Assembly (NCBI GenBank): GCA_041844915.1
Contig: JBGZBY010000110.1
Location: forward strand, 9,272 to 73,271
Reading direction: 5' to 3'
Length of the DNA: 64,000 nucleotides
Source of the DNA: W11650 sp041844915
GTDB taxonomy: Bacteria; Bacillota; Clostridia; Lachnospirales; Vallitaleaceae
In this document: positions 54,606-62,739 of the stretch, piece after piece
Layout: each line of letters begins with the position of its first letter
Position numbering within the stretch: position 1 is the stretch's first letter
The notes under the pieces: generated by a model
The model's database searches: none
What the model was told of the DNA's origin: nothing
Seen by the model: only the letters and a program-made list of their open reading frames with translations
Translations under genes and position numbers: made by a program

Positions 54606-55808
54606 TTATTTATCGTCTGCCGCGAAAACACCCGGTAATTCCTTGCCTTCTAAGAATTCCAAGGAAGCGCCGCCACCAGTAGAGATATGAGTCATCTTAT
54701 CGCCAAAGCCCATCTGATTTACTGCCGCCGCCGAGTCACCGCCGCCGATGATTACCGTTGCGCCCTTTTCGGCTGCCTTTGCACATGCCTCAGCAATCGC
54801 CTTGGTTCCCTTTGCGAAATTTTCAAACTCAAATACGCCCATCGGCCCATTCCAAACAACGGTTTGTGCATTTTCGATTTCTGCCGAGAAAGCCTTTACC
54901 GTTTCCTCTCCGATATCCAGCCCCTCCCAGTCGTCTTCTATACCGCCGCGGGATACCGTCTTAAAGGGCGTATCATTTTTAAATTCCTGAGCGACTACAT
55001 TGTCAATCGGCAGCAACAGCTTCACGCCGCGCGCCTCCGCTTTCGCCAACATTTCCTTTGCCAGATCAACCTTATCGGCCTCAAACAAGGATTTTCCAAT
55101 ATTATTGCCCATTGCATTTAAGAAGGTGTAAGCCATTCCGCCGCCGATGATCAGAGTATCTACTTTTTCGATCAAATTGCTGATGACATTGATCTTATCC
55201 GAAACCTTAGCGCCACCAAGAATCGCTACAAACGGTCTTTTCGGACTGGTTACGGCATTGCCTAGGAAATTGATTTCCTTTTCCATCAAGTAGCCGACAA
55301 CATTCGGGCTAAGGAATTTGGTCACGCCAACATTCGAGCAATGCGCTCTGTGCGCTGTTCCGAAGGCGTCATTGACAAATACCTCCGCCAAAGAAGCCAA
55401 ATCCTTAGAAAAGCCTTCTTCGTTTTTGGTTTCTTCTTTGCGGTATCTGGTGTTTTCCAAAAGCACGACATCGCCGTCCTGCATCTTTTCTACTGCGGCT
55501 CTAGCATTCGCTCCGACGACCTCATTATCTGCTGCAAACACGACCTCCTTGCCCAAAAGCTCGCTTAATCTCTTAGCGACTGGAGCCAAGGATAATTCCG
55601 GCTTCGGCTCGCCCTTCGGTTTGCCCAAATGGGAGCAAAGAATCAAGCGACCGCCGTCGCCAATCAGCTTATTCAAAGTCGGCAGCGCCGCTGTCAAACG
55701 ATTTTCATCCGTTATTTTTCCTTCAATGATCGGCACGTTAAAATCGCAACGCACCAATACCTTTTTTCCCTTTACATTAATATCATCTACCGTTTTCTTA
55801 TTCAGCAT
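54606..55808 (-). CDS. pgk: Phosphoglycerate kinase
   Basis: This 400-residue enzyme transfers phosphate from 1,3-bisphosphoglycerate to ADP. Signatures: VLVRCDFNVPI near residue 18, SHLGKPKG near residue 59, LGGAKVSDKI near residue 198, GPMGVFE and the C-terminal GGGDSAAAVNQMG with STGGGASLEFLEGK. Length and motifs are complete. It lies between gap and tpiA; a terminator just upstream separates it partly from gap. Confidence 0.98.
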   Translation of the reverse strand: MLNKKTVDDINVKGKKVLVRCDFNVPIIEGKITDENRLTAALPTLNKLIGDGGRLILCSHLGKPKGEPKPELSLAPVAKRLSELLGKEVVFAADNEVVGANARAAVEKMQDGDVVLLENTRYRKEETKNEEGFSKDLASLAEVFVNDAFGTAHRAHCSNVGVTKFLSPNVVGYLMEKEINFLGNAVTSPKRPFVAILGGAKVSDKINVISNLIEKVDTLIIGGGMAYTFLNAMGNNIGKSLFEADKVDLAKEMLAKAEARGVKLLLPIDNVVAQEFKNDTPFKTVSRGGIEDDWEGLDIGEETVKAFSAEIENAQTVVWNGPMGVFEFENFAKGTKAIAEACAKAAEKGATVIIGGGDSAAAVNQMGFGDKMTHISTGGGASLEFLEGKELPGVFAADDK

Positions 55809-55834
55809 AGCAATTCCTTTCTTGACATTGTTAA

Positions 55835-55872
55835 AAAGAGGATCCGACCCAAGATTAGATCGGATCCTCTTT
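55835..55872 (-). terminator. Intercistronic terminator between gap and pgk
   Basis: A perfect 13-base stem (55835-55847 with 55860-55872) with a 12-base loop, followed by TTTTT on the minus strand. Placed between gap and pgk, it should make gap transcripts more abundant than pgk-tpiA transcripts. Confidence 0.85.
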
Positions 55873-55900
55873 GGATCGTTTTAATATTGTTTTCTAAAGA

Positions 55901-56929
55901 TTAAGCCTTTAAGGACTCATCCAAATCAGCAAAGTATTTAATAGTACGAACCATCTGGCTGGTATAAGAATTTTCATTGTCATACCAAGCAAAGGTCTGA
56001 GTCAAAGTCTTACCGCCGCCCAAGGAGGTTACGCGGGTCTGAGTTGCATCAAATACAGAGCCGTGGGTATCGCCAATGATATCGGAAGAAACGATTTCAT
56101 CCTCATTGTAGCCGTAAGAAGCGCTGGCCGCTGCTTTCATCGCTGCATTAATCTGCTCCTTGGTCACTTCTCCGTTTACCACGCAAATCAATTCTGTGCT
56201 GGAGCCGGTAACTACCGGTACGCGCTGTGCTGCGCCTGCCAATTTGCCATCAAGCTCCGGAATAACCAATCCGATCGCCTTTGCAGCGCCAGTAGAGTTC
56301 GGAACGATATTGGCTGCCGCCGCACGGGCACGTCTTAAATCGCCCTTTCTGTGCGGACCGTCCAAAGTCATTTGATCACCGGTATAAGCATGAATCGTGG
56401 TCATAAAGCCCTTTTCGATCGGAACCAGATCATTCAATGCCTTCGCCATCGGAGCCAAGCAGTTGGTCGTGCAGGAAGCCGCAGAAATGATGGTGTCTTC
56501 CTTGGTCAGGATATGCTCGTTTACGCCAAAAACAACAGTCGGAAGATCATTTCCTGCCGGAGCGGAAATAACTACTTTCTTAGCGCCTGCATCAATGTGC
56601 GCCTGTGATTTCGCTTTGGAAGCAAAAAAGCCTGTACATTCCAAAACAACGTCTACTCCCAATTCTTTCCATGGAAGCTCAGCTGGGTTTGCTTTTGCAT
56701 AAATCGGAATCTTAACTCCGTCTACTACGATGTATTCTCCTTCTACCGATACCTTGTCAGCCAAAGCGTATCTGCCCTGCGAAGAATCATACTTCAATAA
56801 ATGCGCCAACATCATCGCATCGGTAAGATCGTTGATCGCAACAACTTCGTATCCCTCTGCTCCAAACATTTGACGGAATGCAAGACGTCCAATACGGCCA
56901 AAACCATTAATCGCTACTTTTACTGCCAT
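55901..56929 (-). CDS. gap: Glyceraldehyde-3-phosphate dehydrogenase, type I
   Basis: This 342-residue enzyme oxidises glyceraldehyde-3-phosphate with NAD+ and phosphate. The N-terminal Rossmann motif INGFGRIGRLAFRQM and the active site SAASCTTNCLAP (Cys153) are intact. HAYTGDQMTLDGPHRKGDLRRARAAAANI and the C-terminal WYDNENSYTSQMVRT are typical. The start at ATG 56929 has AGGAGG upstream; the open frame extends 14 codons further without a site. It heads the gap-pgk-tpiA cluster. Confidence 0.98.
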   Translation of the reverse strand: MAVKVAINGFGRIGRLAFRQMFGAEGYEVVAINDLTDAMMLAHLLKYDSSQGRYALADKVSVEGEYIVVDGVKIPIYAKANPAELPWKELGVDVVLECTGFFASKAKSQAHIDAGAKKVVISAPAGNDLPTVVFGVNEHILTKEDTIISAASCTTNCLAPMAKALNDLVPIEKGFMTTIHAYTGDQMTLDGPHRKGDLRRARAAAANIVPNSTGAAKAIGLVIPELDGKLAGAAQRVPVVTGSSTELICVVNGEVTKEQINAAMKAAASASYGYNEDEIVSSDIIGDTHGSVFDATQTRVTSLGGGKTLTQTFAWYDNENSYTSQMVRTIKYFADLDESLKA

Positions 56930-57050
56930 TTTTCTTCCTCCTATTTGTTTACATTTGTTTTGGATCATCAATCGTTTTTCCCTTTTTCAAGAATTCAAAA
57001 CAATCGACCTGACTGCTTTGCAAAATTATCTGCTTACAATCTTTGGCTTT

Positions 57051-57079
57051 ATTATACTCAACTCTGCCTATTATTTCAA
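57051..57079 (-). promoter_or_regulatory. Sigma-A promoter for gap
   Basis: TTGAAA (57079-57074) and TATAAT (57056-57051) on the minus strand at 17-base spacing, about 120 bases before gap. The rest of the 56930-57372 gap shows no gene and no recognisable regulator site. Confidence 0.8.
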
Positions 57080-57372
57080 GTTCTTTTTTTGAAATTCGTT
57101 AAATTTCTGCTAACTCCCGCCGATATCCCAAGCCGAATTATTTCTTTCTTCCAATTCCAGCGCTTTTGCCAAGATACGAAATCCCATGTCCATCCCTCGT
57201 TTTGCCTATAAATCCGCAAAAATGGCCACCCACCTAATCTTCCTGTTTTCGCGCAGCAGCCTCTCCGCCCGTGTCAGACACCGGCTGCCAAATTCCTTTC
57301 AAAGCCACCCTGCCGGCTTCCGGCAAAAAGGTGCCGATTTCAAAAGCATTTCTTCTAGGAAAAGTCATTTTG

Positions 57373-57918
57373 TTAAATTTTTACCATTCCACGAAAGCCT
57401 CTAGTCGAATAATAGGATTCCGCCGAGTTGTGATAGACAAAAACCGTCGCATATCTTTTATCGCAAAAAAGCGCTCCGCCCAAGGCTCTAATCCTTTCCG
57501 GTGTTTGAATCCAGCTGGAGGTCTTCGTATCATAATCGCCGGTCTGCTGTAAAAGCTGATATTGCTCCGCCGTCAAAAGCTCTATTCCCATTTCTTCCGC
57601 CAGAGCCGCTGCCGCTCCCACCGGCGGGTTCTTTTTTCTTTGTTCCAACGCTTTTTGGTCATAGCAAAGATTGCGCCTGCCGATCGGGCTTTCCTTGGCA
57701 AAATCGCAAAAAACATACTGATCGTTTTCCGCTTCATAAAGGAGGACATCCGGCTCTCCGCCGCTTTCCTCCATTTTCAAAAGCACTGCCAGCTTTTCCT
57801 CCCTTTCGGCTAATCTGTTTTCTATTGCTTCCCAATTCAGCTGCGGATGCCGACCTTCATTCGCGCAAAAACGAGCGCGCAAAAGCGCCAGCAAATCCTG
57901 CCTTTCCTTTTCTGTCAT
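57373..57918 (-). CDS. DUF4256 family protein
   Basis: This encodes 181 residues matching the DUF4256 family of uncharacterised bacterial proteins. Characteristic segments are ENEAENDQYVFCDFAKESP-like (here EAENDQYVFCDFAKESPIG), RNLCYDQKALEQRK and SSWIQTPERIRALGGALFCDKRY near the C-terminus, ending in YHNSAESYYSTRGFRG. There is no signal or membrane segment. The function is unknown. GGAAGGAAAC precedes the ATG. It stands alone between gap and an unrecognised gene. Confidence 0.8.
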   Translation of the reverse strand: MTEKERQDLLALLRARFCANEGRHPQLNWEAIENRLAEREEKLAVLLKMEESGGEPDVLLYEAENDQYVFCDFAKESPIGRRNLCYDQKALEQRKKNPPVGAAAALAEEMGIELLTAEQYQLLQQTGDYDTKTSSWIQTPERIRALGGALFCDKRYATVFVYHNSAESYYSTRGFRGMVKI

Positions 57919-58112
57919 TTTCCGTTTCCTTCCGAATCCTCTGCTTTCTGCAATCGCCAGCAGGGCTTTTTCCCTATATTCAATAGCGGCTGCCCTTGCC
58001 CTATTGCCGATTTAATATCGGTCATGACCCAATTTGATGCTCAATGCTTTGACATTTTCCCCATGTTTGCAGCCTAACTAAAATACTTTTCCATTCGAGA
58101 AGCGCGCTGTCG

Positions 58113-58703
58113 TTAAACAATTCCCAGCTGCAGTTCTGCCCATCGCCGCAGCTCTTCTTCGTTTTCCGGCAGCTCCTCCACAAAAAACGGATCCATATGC
58201 GAAAAAAAGTGCCAATCACCCGCTCCGCTCTGCCGCACGACAATCGCTTCTCCGTCTTCCGAGCCTCGACAGGCACGCTCCGTTTCATAGCCCATTTCCT
58301 GCAAAAGACTGCTCACTTTGCAATAATTGGCTTCTCTCCGTTTAATATAAGCCTCTGCCTCAGCATTGTTAACCACATAAGCGTCTACCGCCGTCGCTCC
58401 CTCAATCAGGCCGCTGCCTTTTTCGTCTACATTGATCAGCTCCCGCCAAAAAATATCGACCTCTTCCTCATCCGGAAACATGAAACGAGTCAGCGGAATC
58501 CGATTTCCCCTATGCTCCAGCTCCATATAATCCGGCAGCTCCGCTGGTTCGAAGCTTTCATATACATAAGTATATCCCTCTATTTCCTCCCGCCATATCC
58601 GATAACCGGGAATCCTCTCCGCCAAGCTTCGTCCACTTTCCATGCTCTCAAACAACGCTATTGAGGTTTCTTTGCCATTTTGAATAAAAGTCAGTAAATA
58701 CAT
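58113..58703 (-). CDS. Hypothetical protein, unrecognised
   Basis: This encodes 196 residues, acidic and rich in Glu and aromatic residues, without membrane segments or signal peptide. It begins MYLLTFIQNGKETSIALFES and contains YTYVYESFEPAELPDYMELE and SGAGDWHFFSHMDPFFVEE. I do not recognise a family. Two tandem ATG codons follow GAGGAG; the second (58703) has the better spacing. The frame is intact and codon use resembles the neighbours, so it is probably a real gene. Confidence 0.6.
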   Translation of the reverse strand: MYLLTFIQNGKETSIALFESMESGRSLAERIPGYRIWREEIEGYTYVYESFEPAELPDYMELEHRGNRIPLTRFMFPDEEEVDIFWRELINVDEKGSGLIEGATAVDAYVVNNAEAEAYIKRREANYCKVSSLLQEMGYETERACRGSEDGEAIVVRQSGAGDWHFFSHMDPFFVEELPENEEELRRWAELQLGIV

Positions 58704-58773
58704 CATTCTCCTCGCTTTGTCAATATTTCATTTTCTGCGGCCGGCGAATCGTTACAAATACAGAAAAGCCTTT

Positions 58774-59331
58774 CTATTTCAGCGCTTCGCCATCCTTAAA
58801 TGCCATTCCGACCTTTTCACCCAAGACCAAGTACTGATGGCAAATCGGATCATAGGTGATTGCTCTCAGCTTTGCCGGATCCGGATAGCCCTTATCATTC
58901 AGTGCCCTTTCGTCAATGCTTACATTGACGATTTCTCCGATAATATTGCCGTCTTCGGTAAATTTGACAAGATTACATTCCAAAGCCATTGGCAGCTCCT
59001 CAATAACCGGTGCGTTGACATACTCGCTGCGCTGCATATGAAATCCCGCCTTTTCCAGCTTGTTCTCCACCTCGTTTCCGGAAACAATGCCAACATAATC
59101 TGCTCCTACTACATGTCCGGCATCCGCTATGTTTACAGTAAAGGCCTTTTTGGCTCTGATATTTTTCATTGTCTTATGCCCGTCACTAAGGCAAAGGATC
59201 ACTTGATTGGTATCATAAATTCCGCCCCAGGCTGCGTTCATAGCGTTGGCTCTGCCGTTTTCATCATATGCCGCTACAATCAGCACCGGCATAGGGTATA
59301 ACCAAGTCTTTTGTCCAAAGTCTTTTCTCAT
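58774..59331 (-). CDS. Flavin reductase-like FMN-binding protein
   Basis: This encodes 185 residues of the flavin-reductase-like split-barrel family that binds FMN. The N-terminal PMPVLIVAAYDENGRANAMNAAWGG and the TMKNIRAKKAFTVNIAD block match the group found often in anaerobes. A Cys (ALECNLVKF) is conserved near residue 135. Members are flavoproteins of mostly unknown partner. GGAGAA lies before the ATG. No oxidoreductase partner is adjacent. Confidence 0.85.
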   Translation of the reverse strand: MRKDFGQKTWLYPMPVLIVAAYDENGRANAMNAAWGGIYDTNQVILCLSDGHKTMKNIRAKKAFTVNIADAGHVVGADYVGIVSGNEVENKLEKAGFHMQRSEYVNAPVIEELPMALECNLVKFTEDGNIIGEIVNVSIDERALNDKGYPDPAKLRAITYDPICHQYLVLGEKVGMAFKDGEALK

Positions 59332-59598
59332 GAGTTTTCTCCTTTTATCCTCTTTTGCTTAACCGTTTGAAATCTTCCTTGCTTTGAGCAAGGCCAGCTT
59401 CTTCCCGTCTTCCTGTGCTGCTATGCTTAGCCTGCTTTCTTTTATCTTTTTCTGTCCGTTATTCCTCTCTTTTAATTGTATCATAAAGCTGGTTTTCCGT
59501 AAACCATATCCCGAAAATTTTATGCTGCTTCCTTTGCAGTCGCTTGATTTTTCCTTTCCTCTGCTGCCGCCCTACTGGCTTCTGCTTCTTGCTTTGCT

Positions 59599-59620
59599 TA
59601 GGGAGCCTTGCGGCTCCCTA
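59599..59620. terminator. Hairpin after capsid-like gene
   Basis: TAGGGAGCC/GGCTCCCTA with a TTGC loop, 10 bases past the stop of the capsid-like gene. It lacks a clear U-tract, so termination is possible rather than shown. Confidence 0.45.
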
Positions 59621-59629
59621 TCTCTTCCC

Positions 59630-60493
59630 CTACGCTAGGAGCGCACTTCCGCCACTAATGCCGCCAATGGCAAACGCTCTCCAGTCATTAAAGTCCGCTA
59701 CAAATCGCGCATGGCCATCCCAGATATTCCCATTGGTATCACGATCTAGCGAACTTGTTACCTTAAGCTTTACACAGTCAAACCATACCGCGCCACCATT
59801 CTCCTTATTCCATTTGCTATCCAGCAAAATCCAAGGCTTTACTGCCGGCGCAATAAATTGATTCAGATACTGCCATACGATCACATTCCAATGACCAAAC
59901 TGATATCTAAATCTATCGCTGGGCGCCGCTGGGTCTTTATCTGCTCCAATCGCTTCAAAAACTGACTTTTTCAGTTTATATTCATTGGGAATCAAGATAG
60001 TATCCGGCACAACAGCCAGAATCTCCTCATTATCTCCTCTAAAATCTTGCATGACACTTTTCATTGCTCTCAGCGCCTCCGCCGAAAAAGCGTCTTTAAA
60101 CTGATTGGACTGCTTCAGACCAACCCCTTCTATAACCGAAGGATGCGCCTTATCAAACAGCGCCAAATTATCCGCTGTGCTTGCGTCAAAAATTTTCCCT
60201 CGGAAAGAAAAATTCTTTTTTCCAGCAATTGCCGCCTCAAACAGCGCCGCCCCAAACATTTCCCTTATTCGATAATACGATGTTAAAAACGCCTGCGGCT
60301 TATTTTTCAAGTCCATCGATTTTCTATCATCAATCATTTCCCGCGAAATGGAAAAGCTACCTTTCCAAGTTTCACAAGCCAAAAGCTGATCAGGATTCAT
60401 CTTCTCGCGCCAGTTTTTGCTTTCATTCTTGCCGAAAAGATGCTCCAGCATAGAAGCCTGTTCAAAGCTCTCCGCTCCCTTTTCCAAAAACAT
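59630..60493 (-). CDS. Orphan phage major capsid protein (Mu gpT-like, HK97 fold)
   Basis: This encodes 287 residues resembling the major head subunit of Mu-like phages (gpT family). Features are MFGAALFEAAIAGKK, the DNLALFDKAHP block, an Ala-rich helix then MQDFRGDNEEILAVVPDTILIPNEY, and a C-terminal part with WILLDSKWNKENGG and DGHARFVADFNDWRAF. No portal, protease, scaffold or tail gene is beside it. The N-terminus may be damaged: the first ATG lacks a ribosome site, and a frame starting ATG ACC TAT 29 bases upstream would join it if an eight-T run lost one base. It is probably a prophage remnant or a co-opted capsid. Confidence 0.7.
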   Translation of the reverse strand: MFLEKGAESFEQASMLEHLFGKNESKNWREKMNPDQLLACETWKGSFSISREMIDDRKSMDLKNKPQAFLTSYYRIREMFGAALFEAAIAGKKNFSFRGKIFDASTADNLALFDKAHPSVIEGVGLKQSNQFKDAFSAEALRAMKSVMQDFRGDNEEILAVVPDTILIPNEYKLKKSVFEAIGADKDPAAPSDRFRYQFGHWNVIVWQYLNQFIAPAVKPWILLDSKWNKENGGAVWFDCVKLKVTSSLDRDTNGNIWDGHARFVADFNDWRAFAIGGISGGSALLA

Positions 60494-60774
60494 CTGGTTT
60501 ACATTAAAAAAAATAGGTCATATCGCTTAAAAAAGATCCAATTCTAGAGAAAAATAATAAAAATTTTATAAATTCGGTATTTTAGGGAGAGCGCTACGAT
60601 GAAATAATTTTATACCACAAGGAATCTGTAGATATCTTTGGGGTTGTATGAATATTTAATCATCGTTTTTATAAATTTGAATAATTAAACAAAAATCAAA
60701 GAAAGAGAAAAAACAAAAATAACGTTTTTATATGGCGATGTCATTCTTTTGGCGCATAAAAACGCAACCGCTAA

Positions 60775-60813
60775 ATTAATGCATGCATTAATCGAATTAA
60801 TGCTTACATTAAT
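60775..60813. repeat. Pair of AT-rich palindromes
   Basis: A perfect 18-base palindrome, ATTAATGCATGCATTAAT (60775-60792), is followed by an imperfect copy, ATTAATGCTTACATTAAT (60796-60813), 21 bases further on. The spacing is two helical turns, as for paired protein-binding sites. The surrounding gap 60494-60892 is AT-rich and holds no gene I can support. Confidence 0.6.
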
Positions 60814-60848
60814 TGAAAGGGCTTATCTCCGAGCAATTAGAAGCCATA

Positions 60849-60873
60849 AAAAAAGAGGAATAACCCTCTTTTT
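60849..60873 (-). terminator. Terminator after RelE-type toxin gene
   Basis: AAAAAAAGAGG/CCTCTTTTTTT stem with a short loop, 20 bases past the toxin stop. It can act in both directions. Confidence 0.8.
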
Positions 60874-60892
60874 TTCAACTATGATTTTACTT

Positions 60893-61162
60893 TCAATCCT
60901 GATAAATACTTCTTCTGTGCCCTACATCAAGGAGAACTAATACAATTTCATTGTCTTGTATTTCAGCTAAAATTCGATAATCACCTACTCTGTATCGCCA
61001 TTGTCCGCTTTTATTGACTTTAAGTGGTTTTCCATGTTGTCTTGGATTTGAGGTTCCGATTAGGTTTTTATCAATCCATGCTTTGATTATTTTTTGCGTT
61101 TGCCTATCAAGTTGCTTAAATGACTTATCGAATTTATCGGTAGTAACAAGTTGATAAATCAT
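60893..61162 (-). CDS. RelE/ParE-superfamily toxin (YafQ/RelE type)
   Basis: This encodes 89 residues of the RelE-type mRNA-interferase fold. Typical segments are FDKSFKQLDRQTQKIIKAWIDKNL, GKPLKVNKSGQWRYRVGDYRILAEI and a basic C-terminus VGHRRSIYQD. The Arg residues of WRYRVGDYR and the C-terminal HRR are the expected catalytic positions. Its ATG overlaps the antitoxin stop by four bases (ATGA). In such pairs the toxin cuts mRNA on the ribosome when the antitoxin is degraded. Confidence 0.92.
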   Translation of the reverse strand: MIYQLVTTDKFDKSFKQLDRQTQKIIKAWIDKNLIGTSNPRQHGKPLKVNKSGQWRYRVGDYRILAEIQDNEIVLVLLDVGHRRSIYQD

Positions 61163-61383
61163 AATTCAAGCTCTTTCCAAAGCTCATTGATTGGGCGTAT
61201 TTTTAATGTTCCTGCCTGTTTTTCTGTTTCGTATTCTTCAAACACATTAAGGTCGTATTCGTCCTCAATACGTTCAAGCATAGTAATTCTAATAATTTCG
61301 GACAATGTGCTGTTATTGTGCTTTGCGTAGGCTTTGAAAATGTTCAATTCCTTTTCTGAAACTCTCAAGCTAATTGTAGACAT
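61159..61383 (-). CDS. RelB-type/DUF6290 ribbon-helix-helix antitoxin
   Basis: This encodes 74 residues. The N-terminus (MSTISLRVSEKELNIFKAYAKHNNSTLSEIIR) is a ribbon-helix-helix DNA-binding motif of the DUF6290/RelB type. The acidic C-terminal tail (YETEKQAGTLKIRPINELWKELEL) should wrap the toxin. It lies upstream of and overlaps the toxin gene, the usual order, and probably represses its own promoter at 61418-61446. AAAGGAG precedes the ATG. Confidence 0.9.
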   Translation of the reverse strand: MSTISLRVSEKELNIFKAYAKHNNSTLSEIIRITMLERIEDEYDLNVFEEYETEKQAGTLKIRPINELWKELEL

Positions 61384-61417
61384 ATCTGTTCTCCTTTCTC
61401 AAATCTCTTGTAATACA

Positions 61418-61446
61418 ATCGTACTGCATTCAGAAGAAAAAGTCAA
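61418..61446 (-). promoter_or_regulatory. Promoter of toxin-antitoxin operon
   Basis: TTGACT (61446-61441) and TACGAT (61423-61418) on the minus strand at 17 bases. A near-palindrome (TTGTATTACAA) starts just downstream of the -10 box and could be the antitoxin operator. Confidence 0.7.
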
Positions 61447-61548
61447 TACCTTATGATAGTCCCTGTTCCATTCGTGCAACTTCCTTCAAAGCAGCGGAAA
61501 CAATAAAGCAGAGTTGACGCTTCCCATAATCAAAGCCTCTGAGGCAGC

Positions 61549-61941
61549 TTAAATCCACCAATAGGGTGTTAAATCTCCTAGTGTCATAACTTTGTTCTCA
61601 TTATAATTCATCATTACTTCGACTTTTTTATAAGAATCCGGCATAAGTTGTGCCATAAATTCTCTGCATGCGCCACAAGGTATTATTATATCGCCATTGG
61701 ACCTAACTGCAATAACCTTCTTTATCTTATTTTCTCCATTAGTAATCATGTTAAATATAGCATTTCTTTCAGCACATATCCCAAGAGCGCAAGATGTATC
61801 TATACATACACCAGCATATATTTTTCCACTTTCCGATTCTACCGCGGCAGCTACCCCGCCAGCAGTCATGTTACTAGAAATCTCTCTTTTATTTTGCACT
61901 TTCTTTGCTGCATTATATAATTCTTCCCATATTTTTTCCAT
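61549..61941 (-). CDS. Cytidine deaminase family protein
   Basis: This encodes 130 residues of the zinc-dependent cytidine deaminase fold. The zinc site is complete: CAERNA (Cys and catalytic Glu) near residue 56 and PCGACREFM near 88. The length fits the homotetrameric Cdd group, though blasticidin-S-deaminase-like members look similar. It would deaminate cytidine or deoxycytidine to uridine. It lies apart from other nucleotide genes, in the accessory end of the window. Confidence 0.88.
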   Translation of the reverse strand: MEKIWEELYNAAKKVQNKREISSNMTAGGVAAAVESESGKIYAGVCIDTSCALGICAERNAIFNMITNGENKIKKVIAVRSNGDIIIPCGACREFMAQLMPDSYKKVEVMMNYNENKVMTLGDLTPYWWI

Positions 61942-61983
61942 GTCATCACCCCTAGAATTTTATATTTAATCATTACTTTTTAG

Positions 61984-62109
61984 CTATTTTACATATTCAC
62001 TTTGGCTTCCATCCCAATGACAATATATACATCCTCTATTTTTAAAAGCATGTCAACAATTTGGATAGCCATAAAAGATATGAGAACATTCCGGACACAG
62101 TGCTATCAT
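61984..62109 (-). pseudogene. Small zinc-ribbon-like ORF interrupted by in-frame TGA
   Basis: An ATG four bases after the stop of the DUF1877 gene opens a 41-codon frame ending with TAG at 61984, but codon 19 is TGA. Read through, it gives CPEC near the start, then PNC before the TGA and CIYCHWDG after it, a two-knuckle CxxC...CxxC zinc-ribbon pattern. The cysteine pattern continues across the TGA in the same frame, so the TGA is probably a recent Trp-to-stop change. Selenocysteine is possible but no convincing SECIS hairpin is seen. The function is unknown. Confidence 0.4.
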
Positions 62110-62112
62110 TTT

Positions 62113-62619
62113 CTAATAAATCGTAACCATTACATTACCATTGGCTTCTAGCACTTCTTTATAAAATGCCTTCATATCTTGAAAACAATTCATCAAATCA
62201 TTTTTTATATCATCGGCTTCTTCTTTGTAATCCCAAATGTCGGGATATAGCTCCGCTTCTTTACATTCTTCCATATTGAAATTTTCCATAGCTTTTTCTA
62301 TATCAAAATCATCAAGAGCTGAAACTATGTCCGCTATCCTTGACTTTTCCGTATAAGCTATAAATTCTTCTGCATCATCAATCGAAGATACACCTACAAC
62401 AGCTTCACTTAAAGGATTTCCCTTAATCAAATGATTAATCCCCTTCCCTGTCAATACAAAATGAAGAGCATCCCACATTTTATCTAAATCAAGTAATATC
62501 TCTGCTTCTTCATTCCAATCCTCGACTTCTTCAAAGATATCATCCTCTTCCGCATTGAAATTTTTAAGCGATTTTAATTGCTCATCACGGATCAACTGAT
62601 AATTTGCTATCATTCCCAT
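62113..62619 (-). CDS. YfbM family DUF1877 protein
   Basis: This encodes 168 residues of the DUF1877 (YfbM) family, with the typical opening MGMIANYQLIRDEQL, the LDLDKMWDALHFVLTG block and GNPLSEAVVG near residue 75. It is strongly acidic. The family has no established function. ATG 62619 is chosen because GAGGAGG lies upstream; the frame is open eight codons further. The broken zinc-ribbon frame follows four bases after its stop and may be its operon partner. Confidence 0.85.
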   Translation of the reverse strand: MGMIANYQLIRDEQLKSLKNFNAEEDDIFEEVEDWNEEAEILLDLDKMWDALHFVLTGKGINHLIKGNPLSEAVVGVSSIDDAEEFIAYTEKSRIADIVSALDDFDIEKAMENFNMEECKEAELYPDIWDYKEEADDIKNDLMNCFQDMKAFYKEVLEANGNVMVTIY

Positions 62620-62739
62620 TTGTATTACCTCCTCAACTTCCAATTTGTCATGTTCTTAAGGTATGCGCAGGGCTTTGTTTAAAAAAGCAAAAAGCATCAC
62701 TCCAAAGTATTTCAGAACAATGCCCTTTTTTATTTTTAT

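Noticed and set aside
61451..61558. Open frame overlapping the cytidine deaminase end (reading LRGFDYGKRQLCF...EVARMEQGLS)
   Set aside because: It looks protein-like and could be a remnant of a lost gene, but it has no own start with ribosome site and overlaps the deaminase gene, so it is too weak to list as a gene.
61984..62109. Selenoprotein gene
   Set aside because: The in-frame TGA after Cys invites this reading, but I see no convincing SECIS-like hairpin right after the TGA and no selenium genes in the window. A nonsense mutation is simpler.
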